Assembly (NCBI GenBank): GCA_046719305.1 | Contig: JBDNDE010000025.1 | Span: 1-23,091, forward strand | DNA: 23,091 bases | DNA from: RGDT01 sp046719305 | GTDB taxonomy: Bacteria; Planctomycetota; Planctomycetia; Gemmatales; Gemmataceae | Reading direction: 5' to 3' | Shown: positions 8,056-14,047 of the stretch, in pieces | Layout: the number at the start of each line of letters is the position of its first letter | Position numbering within the stretch: the stretch's first letter is position 1 | Made by a program: the position numbers and the translations under genes | The notes under the pieces: generated by a model | Told to the model about the DNA's origin: nothing | The model's database searches: none | The model's input: only the letters and a program-made list of their open reading frames with translations

Positions 8056-8083
8056 ATTGTACCGACTTGGCCCAAGGGTTCAA
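8056..8083 (-). promoter_or_regulatory. Candidate rex promoter
   Basis: On the minus strand TTGAAC (8083-8078) and TACAAT (8061-8056) are 16 bases apart, and initiation would fall about 18 bases before the rex ATG, leaving room for the AGGAGG site. Matches are four and five of six to the consensus. Confidence 0.4.
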
Positions 8084-8093
8084 GAAGACGTCT

Positions 8094-8109
8094 TGTTCCA
8101 CGAGGAACC
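8094..8109. promoter_or_regulatory. parS-like inverted repeat upstream of parB
   Basis: TGTTCCACGAGGAACC contains the inverted repeat GTTCC-ACGA-GGAAC. It agrees with the widespread bacterial parS sequence TGTTTCACGTGAAACA at 12 of 16 positions, and with the symmetric form TGTTCCACGTGGAACA at 14 of 16. It lies 72 bases before parB, just upstream of the candidate rex -35. A similar site is at 12600-12615. Binding by ParB is inferred; an operator for an unknown regulator is the alternative. Confidence 0.45.
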
Positions 8110-8180
8110 GCCGGAGTATGGTGAGCTGGATCGTGCGGCACCCAGGGACGGAGTTGTCGGCGAAGGAAGGATGATTCCCC

Positions 8181-9167
8181 ATGATGCAAACGGAAAAGAA
8201 ATCTCGGCTAGGGCGTGGCTTAGAAGCCCTTCTGGGCGAGGAACCGATTGGTGCAACCAACAATCGCCAAGAGTTGGCCCTAGACGCTATCGAGAAAAGC
8301 CCCTTTCAACCGCGTAAGAGCTTTGAACAGGAAGACATTGCTTCACTCTCCGAAAGCATCCGCTCCCATGGGGTGTTGCAACCTCTGGTCGTGCGACCCA
8401 TGGGTGATCGCTATCAACTCATCGCTGGGGAACGCCGGCTGCGAGCGGCCGAACTGGCCGGGCTTAGCACGGTGCCGGTGACGATCGTGGACTTCAACGA
8501 TCAGCAAAGCTACGAGGCAGCGTTGATCGAGAATATTCAACGCAGTGATCTGACCCCGATCGAGAAAGCGCAAGGGTTCAAGGATTACCTCGAACGTTAT
8601 CACATGACGCATGAGCAACTCGCACAACGGCTAGGCTTGGCGCGACCGACCATTAGCAATCTGATTGGTCTACTCGATCTACCCCAAAACATTCAACAGA
8701 TGGTACAGGTGGGCCAACTGACCATGGGGCACGCCAAGGTGCTTAAGAGCGTCATTGACCCCGAAAAGCAGGCCGAGTTGGCCAAGGATGTGGTGCAACG
8801 CGGCCTCTCGGTACATGCGTTAACCAGCGTGGTGCAAGAGATGGCTCCCTCGGAGAAGTCGGCTCGGGCAGGCTCCAGTAGCAGCAGTGGTTCTGGCAGC
8901 AGTGGTTCGGGCAGTAGTGGTTCGGGCAGCGGTGGTTCGGGCAGCAGCAGCGGAACAGCAGTTAACGAGGCCAGCAGTGCTTCAGGCGCGAGTGCCGGCC
9001 CAGTCAAAACCGCCCATGTGCAGAGCATCGAGGATCAACTCAAGCGTCGCTTGGGTCTGAAGGTCGAGATCAAACTCCGGGAGAAGGACAAAGGACAGAT
9101 TGTGCTGATGTTTGAGTCGAACGATGATTTCGAGCGCGTGATCGGTGTGCTACTCGGTCAACGCTAG
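8181..9167 (+). CDS. parB: Chromosome-partitioning protein ParB
   Basis: ParB is a CTP-dependent DNA clamp that loads at parS and spreads, organising the origin region for segregation with ParA. The 328-residue protein starts with the SRLGRGLEALLG segment usual in chromosomal ParBs. The N-terminal domain holds GERRLRA at 83-89, the CTP-binding motif, followed by ENIQRSDLTPIEKA. The helix-turn-helix is around 144-168 (HEQLAQRLGLARPTISNLIG). A Ser/Gly-rich linker of about 30 residues (231-260) leads to the C-terminal dimerisation domain (about 280-328). The start has Met-Met at 8181/8184 after a GAAGGAAGGA ribosome site; either is possible. ParA, normally just upstream, is absent: rex is there, divergent. 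Compared with common ParBs, the linker is unusually low in complexity. Confidence 0.95.
   Translation: MMQTEKKSRLGRGLEALLGEEPIGATNNRQELALDAIEKSPFQPRKSFEQEDIASLSESIRSHGVLQPLVVRPMGDRYQLIAGERRLRAAELAGLSTVPVTIVDFNDQQSYEAALIENIQRSDLTPIEKAQGFKDYLERYHMTHEQLAQRLGLARPTISNLIGLLDLPQNIQQMVQVGQLTMGHAKVLKSVIDPEKQAELAKDVVQRGLSVHALTSVVQEMAPSEKSARAGSSSSSGSGSSGSGSSGSGSGGSGSSSGTAVNEASSASGASAGPVKTAHVQSIEDQLKRRLGLKVEIKLREKDKGQIVLMFESNDDFERVIGVLLGQR
8883..8942 (+). repeat. Four tandem 15-bp units encoding the ParB Ser-Gly linker
   Basis: Units start at 8883, 8898, 8913 and 8928, each close to AGCAGTGGTTCGGGC with single-base changes, and encode SSGSG-type peptides. The repeat is in frame, so copy-number change would alter only the linker length between the DNA-binding core and the dimer domain. 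Confidence 0.9.
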
Positions 9168-9198
9168 CAAACAACTCGACCAACGCCGAGCTAACTAA

Positions 9199-9245
9199 TC
9201 CCGCCGGCTGAGCCAAGCAAGAGAAGGCAAGGCAGCGTGGCGGGA
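9199..9245 (+). terminator. Weak hairpin after parB
   Basis: TCCCGCC at 9199-9205 pairs perfectly with GGCGGGA at 9239-9245 around a 33-base loop. It is 31 bases after the parB stop. The loop is long and there is no T tract, so termination is only possible. Confidence 0.25.
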
Positions 9246-9267
9246 GTAAACCATTCAGAAAGCTGCA

Positions 9268-9296
9268 TTGTCGAAGCGGTCGAGGGGCGATAAAGT
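9268..9296 (+). promoter_or_regulatory. Candidate promoter for tRNA-Pro
   Basis: TTGTCG at 9268-9273 and TAAAGT at 9291-9296 with a 17-base spacer would start transcription near 9303, six bases before the tRNA. Both hexamers match at four of six positions. Confidence 0.38.
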
Positions 9297-9308
9297 AACA
9301 AGAGCTTT

Positions 9309-9382
9309 CGGGGCGTGGCGCAGTCTGGTAGCGCGCACGGTTTGGGACCGTGAGGTCGCAGGTTCAAATCCTGTCGCCCCGA
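9309..9382 (+). tRNA. tRNA-Pro (anticodon TGG)
   Basis: A 74-base cloverleaf is seen: acceptor CGGGGCG/CGCCCCG, D stem GCGC/GCGC, anticodon stem CACGG/CCGTG around TTTGGGA (anticodon TGG, reading CCA and other Pro codons), variable loop AGGTC, T stem GCAGG/CCTGT with loop TTCAAAT, and discriminator A. CCA is not encoded. The last 19 bases plus nine flanking bases are repeated immediately downstream. Confidence 0.95.
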
Positions 9383-9419
9383 TCTACTCGATCAAATCCT
9401 GTCGCCCCGATCTACTCGA
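9364..9419 (+). repeat. Exact tandem duplication of the tRNA-Pro 3' end
   Basis: Bases 9364-9391 and 9392-9419 are identical over 28 bases. The unit starts inside the T loop, includes the 3' acceptor strand and discriminator, and ends with TCTACTCGA. Repeats of tRNA 3' ends are typical scars of site-specific integration, but no integrase is near, and a simple replication slip explains it equally well. Confidence 0.95.
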
Positions 9420-9499
9420 TGCGTATCAAAATCCATTGTTTGTAAGGAGATGCACAACGTCCATCCTCACCAGAGGTTACGATGTTGGGGCTAGTCTCT

Positions 9500-9565
9500 G
9501 TGCCGTTCTATGCGCCCCTGAGCCGTGCCGAATTTTGCGCCTCTAGTACGCCGCTATTTTGTGCC
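9500..9565 (+). repeat. Three degenerate 24-25 bp repeats in a gene-free stretch
   Basis: GTGCCG followed by an A/T-rich pentamer and TGCGCC (or TGTGCC) recurs from about 9500, 9525 and 9548. The stretch 9420-9670 has no supported gene; besides these repeats I see only unremarkable sequence. The copies are imperfect and the call rests on eye alignment. Confidence 0.4.
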
Positions 9566-9670
9566 GCGGGTAGCCCAATCGAAGTCGGCCCCATCCTGGC
9601 TGAAACCTCCCAGGACCTGGATAGGTAACCTCAGCAAACCGGTTGCTGTTCTTCTTGCGGATGTCTTCTC

Positions 9671-11443
9671 ATGAGCTCGCCGTCGGACTCCTCTCGTATT
9701 CATTCCCTCGATGCCCTCCGCGCTTTTGCCATGCTCCTGGGTATCGCCTTGCACGCTGCCCTGGCTTACGGCGGCACCCCCTGGATGGTGATGGACAACG
9801 CCACTTCAACCCCGATTCGTTGGTTTTACGAATCGGTCCACTGCTTTCGCATGCAACTGTTCTTTTTCGTCAGCGGCCTGTTCACCATGCTGCTCTGGCG
9901 GAAACGCGGCTGGTCGGCACTGTTCGAGCAACGCTTCCAACGCCTTGTCGTGCCGATGTTGCTGGCCTACGTCACCATCCTGCCGCTTCTGAGTTGGGTT
10001 TCGACCAAGGCCACCGACGACACGATCAAGACAGTGTTGACGAACCTCACGTCGACATCTCTAGTCCAGGCCATCCGCAATCAACAGCGCGAAGAAGTCG
10101 GGCGGCTACTGGCTACGGGTGCAGACCCGAATCAACTGGACAACGAGTTTGGCATCACCCCATTAGGCTGGGCAGCACTGGTCGGCGATACCGCTATGGT
10201 CCAGATGTTGATCGAAGGCGGGGCCAACATCCACGTCCGCGATCGCAATGGGTTCACGCCGTTGCACCAGGCGACCTTCCTGGGACGGGTCGAAGTGACT
10301 CGCTTGCTCTTGGATGCGGGGGCCGACCTCAACGCCCGCAGCAACGACAAGAAGTCGGCCCAAGACACGGCCGAGGTGTCGTGGTTCATCACTCGGGCGC
10401 TGTGTACCTTGCTGAAGATCAACGCCGGCGACCAGAAGACGGTGCAAGAGAACCGCAAAGCCTGCCTGCAACTGTTGGAAGAATACCGCGAGAGGCGGGG
10501 AGCCAGCCTCTGGAACACGCTCATCGACCGGCTCAACGAGTACCGGAACGCTTATGGTGAGTGGCTACGCGGTTCAGGCTGGAGCGTGCGATTCAGTCCG
10601 ATCAACCCGCCGGTACACCTGTTTCTCACGCCATTGCTAGCGCATTTGTGGTTTTTATGGTTTTTGTGCTGGTATGTCGTGCTGTTCCTGCTCATGGCTC
10701 CGTTGTATTCGTTATTCCCCCAGGCGGTCGCCCGAGCGGTCATGCTGCCTGGTTGTCGACTGCTCTGGCTGGTGCCGTTGACGCTGGGACCGCAACTGTT
10801 CCAAGGGGTGCTTGGACTTGGCCTTGGACCGGACACCTCGTCCGGGGTGCTGCCTTGGCCCCACGTCCTGGCCTACTACAGCGTCTTTTTCTTCGCTGGA
10901 GCGCTGTATTTCGATGCCCACGATCGTGAGGGACGATTCGGCCGTTGGTGGTGGTTGTGGCTACCAGTTGCCGCAGTGCTGTTTGCGCTGAGTCGACACT
11001 ACCTGGGCGATCCGATCGTGACGGGGGTATTTCAAGTTCTCTTTAGCTGGTCGGCGATCTTCGGATGGATGGGATTGTTCCGCGTGCTAATGCCCGGCGA
11101 ATCGTTCGCCATTCGCTTCCTGTCCGATTCGGCTTACTGGCTCTACTTGTCGCATCTGCCGTTGGTCATCTGGTTGCAACGTACCATCCGGGACTGGGAC
11201 TACTCGGCCGAGGTGAAATTCGTTGGTATCACCATCGGCTCGACGCTGGTGTTGTTGCTCAGCTACGCAGTGTTTGTGCGTTACACCTACTTGGGCACGA
11301 TCTTGAACGGACCACGACGCAAGCACCTGCCCGCGCCGGTTAAAGGAGTCGAAAAAAAGGAAGGCGTCGAGGGACCGCTGCCACCCCCGACGCCCGCGCT
11401 GCTACCTACTCCCGAGCCTAGTGAAACGATTTCGACTCGCTAA
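9671..11443 (+). CDS. Acyltransferase-3 family membrane protein with inserted ankyrin repeats
   Basis: A 590-residue integral membrane protein of the acyltransferase-3 (OpgC/OafA-like) family, which transfers acyl groups to envelope glycans. The conserved start LDALRAFAMLLGIALHAA (13-30) carries the family Arg17 and His28; SDSAYWLYLSHLPLV near 485-499 is the usual late motif. Unusually, after the first few membrane segments (to about residue 110) there is a soluble insert of about 190 residues. Within it, 128-235 contain about three ankyrin repeats (for example GITPLGWAALVGDTAMVQMLIEG and GFTPLHQATFLGRVEV), followed by a charged helical part. Membrane segments resume near 317. The 45-residue C-terminal tail is Pro/Lys-rich. 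The ribosome site before ATG 9671 is weak. The substrate is unknown. The insert suggests control through a protein partner, which is inference. Confidence 0.88.
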   Translation: MSSPSDSSRIHSLDALRAFAMLLGIALHAALAYGGTPWMVMDNATSTPIRWFYESVHCFRMQLFFFVSGLFTMLLWRKRGWSALFEQRFQRLVVPMLLAYVTILPLLSWVSTKATDDTIKTVLTNLTSTSLVQAIRNQQREEVGRLLATGADPNQLDNEFGITPLGWAALVGDTAMVQMLIEGGANIHVRDRNGFTPLHQATFLGRVEVTRLLLDAGADLNARSNDKKSAQDTAEVSWFITRALCTLLKINAGDQKTVQENRKACLQLLEEYRERRGASLWNTLIDRLNEYRNAYGEWLRGSGWSVRFSPINPPVHLFLTPLLAHLWFLWFLCWYVVLFLLMAPLYSLFPQAVARAVMLPGCRLLWLVPLTLGPQLFQGVLGLGLGPDTSSGVLPWPHVLAYYSVFFFAGALYFDAHDREGRFGRWWWLWLPVAAVLFALSRHYLGDPIVTGVFQVLFSWSAIFGWMGLFRVLMPGESFAIRFLSDSAYWLYLSHLPLVIWLQRTIRDWDYSAEVKFVGITIGSTLVLLLSYAVFVRYTYLGTILNGPRRKHLPAPVKGVEKKEGVEGPLPPPTPALLPTPEPSETISTR

Positions 11444-11468
11444 GCGCAGAGTTGATCCCTCTCAGAAG

Positions 11469-11504
11469 GTTGGCCTGTCCCAGGCTTCGCTGTTCGAGGC
11501 CAAC
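11469..11504. terminator. Hairpin between convergent acyltransferase and esterase genes
   Basis: GTTGGCCT at 11469-11476 pairs perfectly with AGGCCAAC at 11497-11504 around a 20-base loop. Its place between two convergent genes fits a shared terminator, though there is no T tract. Confidence 0.33.
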
Positions 11505-11548
11505 TAGGTAAACTATGTAGATGTGTCCCGCCTTATTTTCTTCATCCC

Positions 11549-12463
11549 TTATTTCTTCATCTCTGGCTCCCAGAGCCAAATGAGCGACTCAGGCAAGATT
11601 GCCCCGCCATGTTTGCCGTTGTGTCCTTCTTCGCCCATGACGAACTTGTAATCGTACCCTTTGTACTTCAGGGCCGCCTCCATCTGCAGGTTGGCCAACG
11701 GCCAGTGGCCATGCTGGTTGTCGAGATCGTTTTTACCAGCTTGGAGAAAGACCCGGATCGGCTTTTTCTCGGTTTTACGAATCAGACCCGGATAGACATC
11801 GCCGCCTCGGATGTTGACGAAACTACCGACGTGCGAAAGAACCTTGTGGAATAGGTCCGGGCGTTGCCAAGCCACGGTGAAAGCACAGATGCCTCCGGAA
11901 CTGATCCCGCCGATAGCTCGGCCAGCCGGATCGCTACGCAGCTTGTACTTTTTGGACACCTCGGGCAGAATTTCTTTCTCCAAGAAGATGGCGTAGCGGT
12001 CGCTCAGGGTGTCATACTCCACGCTGCGGTTGCTCTTTGTGCCGAGGGTGCCTGGTTGCAAAAAGATGGCGATCGTCACCGGCATCTTGCCCTGGTGGAT
12101 CAGATTGTCGAACACCGTGGGCACGCGGAAGTCCCCTTTGGGATTAGCGTACCATTGGCCGTCCTGAAATACCATCACGCATGCTGGCTTGCTGCCATCA
12201 TACTGAGCGGGCACATAGATCGACCACTTGCGCTCGGTGCCGTCGAACACTTTGGACTTCCAGACGCCCATCTCGATCACCTGGCCGCGCGGCACGTCGG
12301 GCTGTTCGAGGCTATCTGGCCCAAATTTGTACAATGAGGGGGCCGGCTTCGGTTTCTCTTTGGGCTTGTCAGGCTTGTCCTTGGATTGCTGGGCTGGGCT
12401 GGAACTCACCCCAAAGATCATCAGCGTCAGCAGGAGTAGTAGCGGCCACTCTCGTTGTTGCAT
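11549..12463 (-). CDS. Secreted esterase, alpha/beta hydrolase of the putative esterase (Esterase D/enterochelin esterase-like) family
   Basis: The 304-residue product has a signal peptide (hydrophobic Leu-rich stretch at 7-18, cleavage likely after SPA near 24) and then a Lys/Pro-rich linker to about residue 42. The hydrolase fold follows. The nucleophile elbow GGISSGG at 185-191 places the catalytic Ser at 188. AGKNDLDN (242-249) probably holds the acid and GEEGHNGKHGG (277-287) the His. Similar planctomycete proteins are annotated as enterochelin esterases or carbohydrate acetyl/feruloyl esterases; the substrate cannot be told. The frame extends to 12667, but ATG 12463 has AAGGAG seven bases before it and yields the signal peptide. 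It is convergent with the acyltransferase gene. Confidence 0.88.
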   Translation of the reverse strand: MQQREWPLLLLLTLMIFGVSSSPAQQSKDKPDKPKEKPKPAPSLYKFGPDSLEQPDVPRGQVIEMGVWKSKVFDGTERKWSIYVPAQYDGSKPACVMVFQDGQWYANPKGDFRVPTVFDNLIHQGKMPVTIAIFLQPGTLGTKSNRSVEYDTLSDRYAIFLEKEILPEVSKKYKLRSDPAGRAIGGISSGGICAFTVAWQRPDLFHKVLSHVGSFVNIRGGDVYPGLIRKTEKKPIRVFLQAGKNDLDNQHGHWPLANLQMEAALKYKGYDYKFVMGEEGHNGKHGGAILPESLIWLWEPEMKK

Positions 12464-12599
12464 GTTTGGTCTCCTTCGATCTGGTCCGGTTCTGTCACGC
12501 AACCTAGGACCAAGACCGACTGTTGGCCAGGACATTTTCTTCCCAACGGGGCAGGGGCCGAGTTCGCCTGAGGGCTTAATGAGGGCATGCCACCGCGGT

Positions 12600-12615
12600 G
12601 GTTCCTCGTAGAACC
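12600..12615. promoter_or_regulatory. Second GTTC-N6-GAAC site resembling the parB-upstream element
   Basis: GGTTCCTCGTAGAACC lies between two divergent genes. Its reverse complement matches the site at 8094-8109 at 14 of 16 positions, including the run ACGAGGAACC, and the similarity continues with CCG one base further on. It adjoins a perfect 12-base palindrome at 12590-12601. It is a candidate parS-like site or operator. Confidence 0.35.
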
Positions 12616-12703
12616 TCCCGGGGAAACCGCTAGAACCTGCTGTCGCCGAACCGTATCTCTGGTGCAAGGACGACCCACCGGAAAAAATCGAGGAAGCAGC
12701 CGA

Positions 12704-13501
12704 ATGACCCGTCAGGCATTATTGCAAGCGATTGCAGAGAACCCCGAGCAGCGCACGGTTCGGCTCATTTTTGCCGACTGGTTGGAGGAACACGCCGACG
12801 CCCCCGAAGACCTGGCGCGAGCCGAACGCATCCGCGCTCAGATCAAGTTGGAGCGGTTAGCGCCTTGTGCCCATGAGGCAAAGCCGTTGCAAGAGCCTGT
12901 GCAAGAGATCCTCGCCACTTACGCCAAGAAATGGACCAAACCGCTAAAGCGGTTTGCCTGGAAGCCGGAGTTCCGCGCTGGCTTTATCGAACATGTGCAG
13001 AGCAGGGTCCGCACGTTTATTGGCACCGGCGAGAGGCTGCTCAAGGCGGTGCCGACCCTGACATCGGTTTATTTCCACCAAGCCGCCAACGCGATCGAAG
13101 AACTTCTCGACAGCCAGTTGCTACCGCGCCTACGCTATATCGACCTCCGAGAGATGTGCCGTTGTGGCTACTGCCCGATCCAGGGCGAGATCACCCGTTT
13201 GGTGCAATCGCCGCAACTGGCGGGCATCCGGCACCTGGGATTGAGCAACAACCGATTGGAGGAGCGGACGGTGCGGGCGTTGGCAGAAAGTCCGCATCTG
13301 GGATCGCTGCGGAGCCTGGACCTGAGTAAGAACAACCTCACGACGGGAGGCAGCATCCATAAGGTGCTGCTGCTGCTGCGAACGCCGTGGCTGGGGCAAC
13401 TGCAATGGCTGGATTTATCAGGGATGCCGCTCAGCGAGAACGTCCAGCGGGTGTTTGAGCGGCGGATGAAGAGTCGGCTGATGGTAGGGGGCAACGACTG
13501 A
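12704..13501 (+). CDS. TIGR02996 repeat-companion domain protein with LRR-like C-terminus
   Basis: A 265-residue cytosolic protein. Residues about 1-52 are the TIGR02996 domain: ALLQAIAENPEQRTVRLIFADWLEEHAD, then ERIRAQIKLERL. This domain is expanded mainly in Gemmata relatives and is normally followed by repeats such as leucine-rich repeats. Here the C-terminal part has LRR-like segments (RHLGLSNNRLEERTVRAL at about 172, RSLDLSKNNLTTGG, QWLDLSGMPLSENV). A Cys pair CRCGYC occurs near 149-154. The biochemical function of the family is unknown. ATG 12704 is chosen because the domain starts there and GAGGAAG precedes it; the frame is open back to 12587. Divergent from the esterase gene. Confidence 0.85.
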   Translation: MTRQALLQAIAENPEQRTVRLIFADWLEEHADAPEDLARAERIRAQIKLERLAPCAHEAKPLQEPVQEILATYAKKWTKPLKRFAWKPEFRAGFIEHVQSRVRTFIGTGERLLKAVPTLTSVYFHQAANAIEELLDSQLLPRLRYIDLREMCRCGYCPIQGEITRLVQSPQLAGIRHLGLSNNRLEERTVRALAESPHLGSLRSLDLSKNNLTTGGSIHKVLLLLRTPWLGQLQWLDLSGMPLSENVQRVFERRMKSRLMVGGND

Positions 13502-13550
13502 CGGAGTAAGTAAGCGGGCGAGAAAATTTGTCTGGACAACATTCGTCGAG

Positions 13551-13560
13551 AGAATATTCT
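13551..13560. promoter_or_regulatory. Palindrome next to the marR start, candidate autoregulatory operator
   Basis: AGAATATTCT is a perfect 10-base palindrome that ends right at the ATG of the MarR gene, and an ATTC-N7-GAAT arrangement overlaps it from 13541. MarR proteins often bind palindromes near their own start. No binding evidence exists, and A/T-rich palindromes can occur by chance. Confidence 0.28.
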
Positions 13561-14040
13561 ATGGATGCGGCACCTATCCCCCGCCCCCGGCGGACCTTTG
13601 ACTCCCTCGACCAAGAGGTCTATCTCAACCTGTGGCGCACCTACGACCTACTCAAGGCTACCGAGGATGCTCTGTTTGCCCGCTACGACCTCACCGCGCA
13701 GCAGTACAACGCCCTGCGCCTGCTCAAGGCGGCTTATCCCGGCAGCCTGCGTACCCTCGAACTGGCCAGCCGGCTGATCTCGCGTGCCCCAGACATCACC
13801 CGCTTAGTGGACAAACTCGAAACCAGGGGCCTGGTCCGACGCGACTATCCCCCCGACAACCGCCGCGTCGTTCAGCTCACCCTCACCGAGGCCGGCCTCG
13901 ACCTGCTTCGCGAATTGGCCGAACCCGTCCGCCAGTGCAACGCGGCTCAGGTCGGCCACCTCAGCGACGAGCAGAAGAAACAGCTGATCGAATTGCTTCA
14001 GGCGGCCCGTGCCCCCCATCTGGGCGAACATCCTTGGTAA
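13561..14040 (+). CDS. MarR-family transcriptional regulator
   Basis: The 159-residue product has the winged-helix core of MarR proteins: LTAQQYNALRLLKAAYPGSL, then LELASRLISRAPDITRLVDKLETRGLVRRDYPPDNRRVVQLTLTEAG, where the wing is DNRRV. N- and C-terminal helices would form the dimer interface. Such proteins are usually repressors released by small ligands or oxidation; this one has a single Cys near the C-terminus. The start is uncertain: ATG 13561 gives the normal length, while an in-frame TTG at 13528 adds 11 residues. The antiporter gene begins 7 bases after the stop, so the pair is probably an operon and the antiporter a likely target. Confidence 0.9.
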   Translation: MDAAPIPRPRRTFDSLDQEVYLNLWRTYDLLKATEDALFARYDLTAQQYNALRLLKAAYPGSLRTLELASRLISRAPDITRLVDKLETRGLVRRDYPPDNRRVVQLTLTEAGLDLLRELAEPVRQCNAAQVGHLSDEQKKQLIELLQAARAPHLGEHPW

Positions 14041-14047
14041 CCCTTGC

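Noticed and set aside
8031..8180. Rex autoregulatory operator
   Set aside because: I looked for TTGTGAAN4TTCACAA-like sequence in the rex-parB gap and found none; the only clear inverted repeat is the parS-like one.
8883..8942. Ser-Gly repeats in ParB as a frameshift artefact
   Set aside because: The frame stays open and the conserved C-terminal dimer domain follows in frame, so it is a real linker.
9364..9419. CRISPR or integrative element at tRNA-Pro
   Set aside because: Only two directly abutting copies without spacers and no integrase or cas gene in the window; it is reported only as a tandem duplication.
9268..9546. Open frame running through tRNA-Pro
   Set aside because: It covers the tRNA and its duplicated end, has no ribosome site and no recognisable protein.
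9643..10560. 305-residue open frame overlapping the acyltransferase gene
   Set aside because: It is a different frame across a clear acyltransferase/ankyrin coding region; its protein is Arg/His/Pro-rich without domain signals, as expected for a high-G+C shadow.
12463..12667. N-terminal extension of the esterase to 12667
   Set aside because: It would bury the signal peptide behind 68 residues; the ATG at 12463 has a good AAGGAG site.
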